DNA of 64,000 nt from Sparassis latifolia (Eukaryota; Basidiomycota; Agaricomycetes; Polyporales; Sparassidaceae), in the NCBI GenBank assembly GCA_018466975.1, contig CM031555.1, positions 2,976,001 to 3,040,000 on the forward strand, in the 5' to 3' direction. Shown here piece by piece: positions 63,339 to 64,000 of this stretch. The notes under the pieces are model-generated. The model was not told the DNA's origin. It did not search any database and was given only the letters and a program-made list of their open reading frames with translations. Made by a program: the position numbers and the translations under genes. Numbering within the stretch: position 1 is the first letter of the stretch; every line of letters begins with the position of its first letter.

Positions 63339-64000
63339 GCTGGGCTATGTTTGGGTGGGCAGTATTGTGGGCCCCGTATGTGTTTTCTATGCATTCTTGA
63401 TGTTTTCTGTTCGCTCTTACCATCCTGCCGCACCACCCCTCACCCGGCTGCACCACCTCCTTACTCTACTCAATTCTGTTGATTGTGATGGTCTGTCATG
63501 TTGAGTTAACCTTTCATACATACTATGGGATGTGGTCGACATTTCTGCATGCGTGAGATGCTCAGGCTGAATGGCATCAATGTACTTGTCTCTTCGGCTA
63601 CAAACATCAACCACCTTCCTACTACAACCACTACATTTCCCATGCCACTTGCGAAACCATTGTCTGAAGATTTGCAGTGGGTGCTGGCATATTCTGCTTG
63701 AAGCAAATGTGGCTGGTGAACTGGTTGTGCACAAAAGACAAGCAAGGGTTTGCCGCATCACAGGCAGCCACAACATAGATCCTGATCACATTCTCACCAT
63801 GTATACTATCGCATCATGCAGAATGCACCACTCTGAACATAATTACACCAATAAAACAAGAGTCCCATGATATGTAGCAATTCCAAAGAAGTAGAGAAGG
63901 AGGTGGTGCGGCAGGATGGTAAGAGCGAACAGAAAACATCAAGAATGCATAGAAAACACATACGGGGCCCACAATACTGCCCACCCAAACATAGCCCAGC
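63339..64000. mobile_element. Element with a perfect 99-bp inverted repeat, cut by the window end
   Basis: Bases 63339-63437 and 63902-64000 are exact reverse complements (99 of 99). The right copy reaches the last base of the window, so the repeat and the element probably extend further. The inner parts continue as weaker similarity after a small insertion in the left arm. The internal 460 bp have no recognisable coding sequence. Perfect arms point to a recent insertion or to gene conversion between arms. Confidence 0.9.

Overview
This is eukaryotic nuclear DNA from a filamentous basidiomycete, most likely an Agaricomycete. The spliced genes have many short introns, mostly 50-65 nt, with GT(G/A)xGT donors and CAG/TAG acceptors. 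The genes and transposons are of fungal type. I cannot name the species from sequence alone.

The window has two compartments. From 1 to about 32.8 kb it is AT-rich, gene-poor and full of repeats and dead transposons. It begins with tandem repeats and a 3' fragment of a Helitron on the minus strand (3897-5925), which abuts a broken dioxygenase-like ORF. Minisatellites and foldback sequences follow. A second, much longer Helitron (plus strand, about 13.7-30.2 kb) carries an N-terminal domain, a DUF6570-like region, a HUH Rep with two tyrosines, a Pif1-type helicase and a C-terminal ubiquitin-protease-like peptidase. It is riddled with stops. Inside its helicase sits a complete Ty3/gypsy chromovirus (19883-27845, minus strand) with two 641-bp LTRs that differ at five positions and a 5-bp target duplication ATGCA. 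The retrotransposon shows a GGGTTTT slippery site at the gag/pol junction, a self-priming primer site of the Tf1/sushi kind placed 33 nt below a TATA box, and three small accessory ORFs after the integrase/chromodomain (two one-helix membrane proteins and a CCHC zinc-knuckle protein).

From about 33.8 to 61.9 kb the DNA is GC-richer and carries ordinary genes: an HSL-type esterase (+), an uncharacterised gene P1 (-), ORC2 (-), an alpha/beta hydrolase (+), a small acidic-tailed protein (+), a LACTB2-type metallo-beta-lactamase (-), the spliceosome factor CWC22 (+), an ITFG1/TIP-like FG-GAP membrane protein (-), a Pro/Ser-rich protein (+), a large one-pass membrane protein with a polyproline run (-), and three more genes of the P1 type in tandem (+, 57.1-61.9 kb).

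The four P genes are the best candidate for something undescribed. They are strongly diverged in sequence but have matching exon layouts, phase-0 introns and a shared core. Three MITE or foldback elements sit between genes, and the right edge enters an element with a perfect 99-bp inverted repeat. The esterase, hydrolase, lactamase, ORC2, CWC22 and ITFG1-like genes look intact and unrelated in pathway, as is usual for a fungal chromosome arm.
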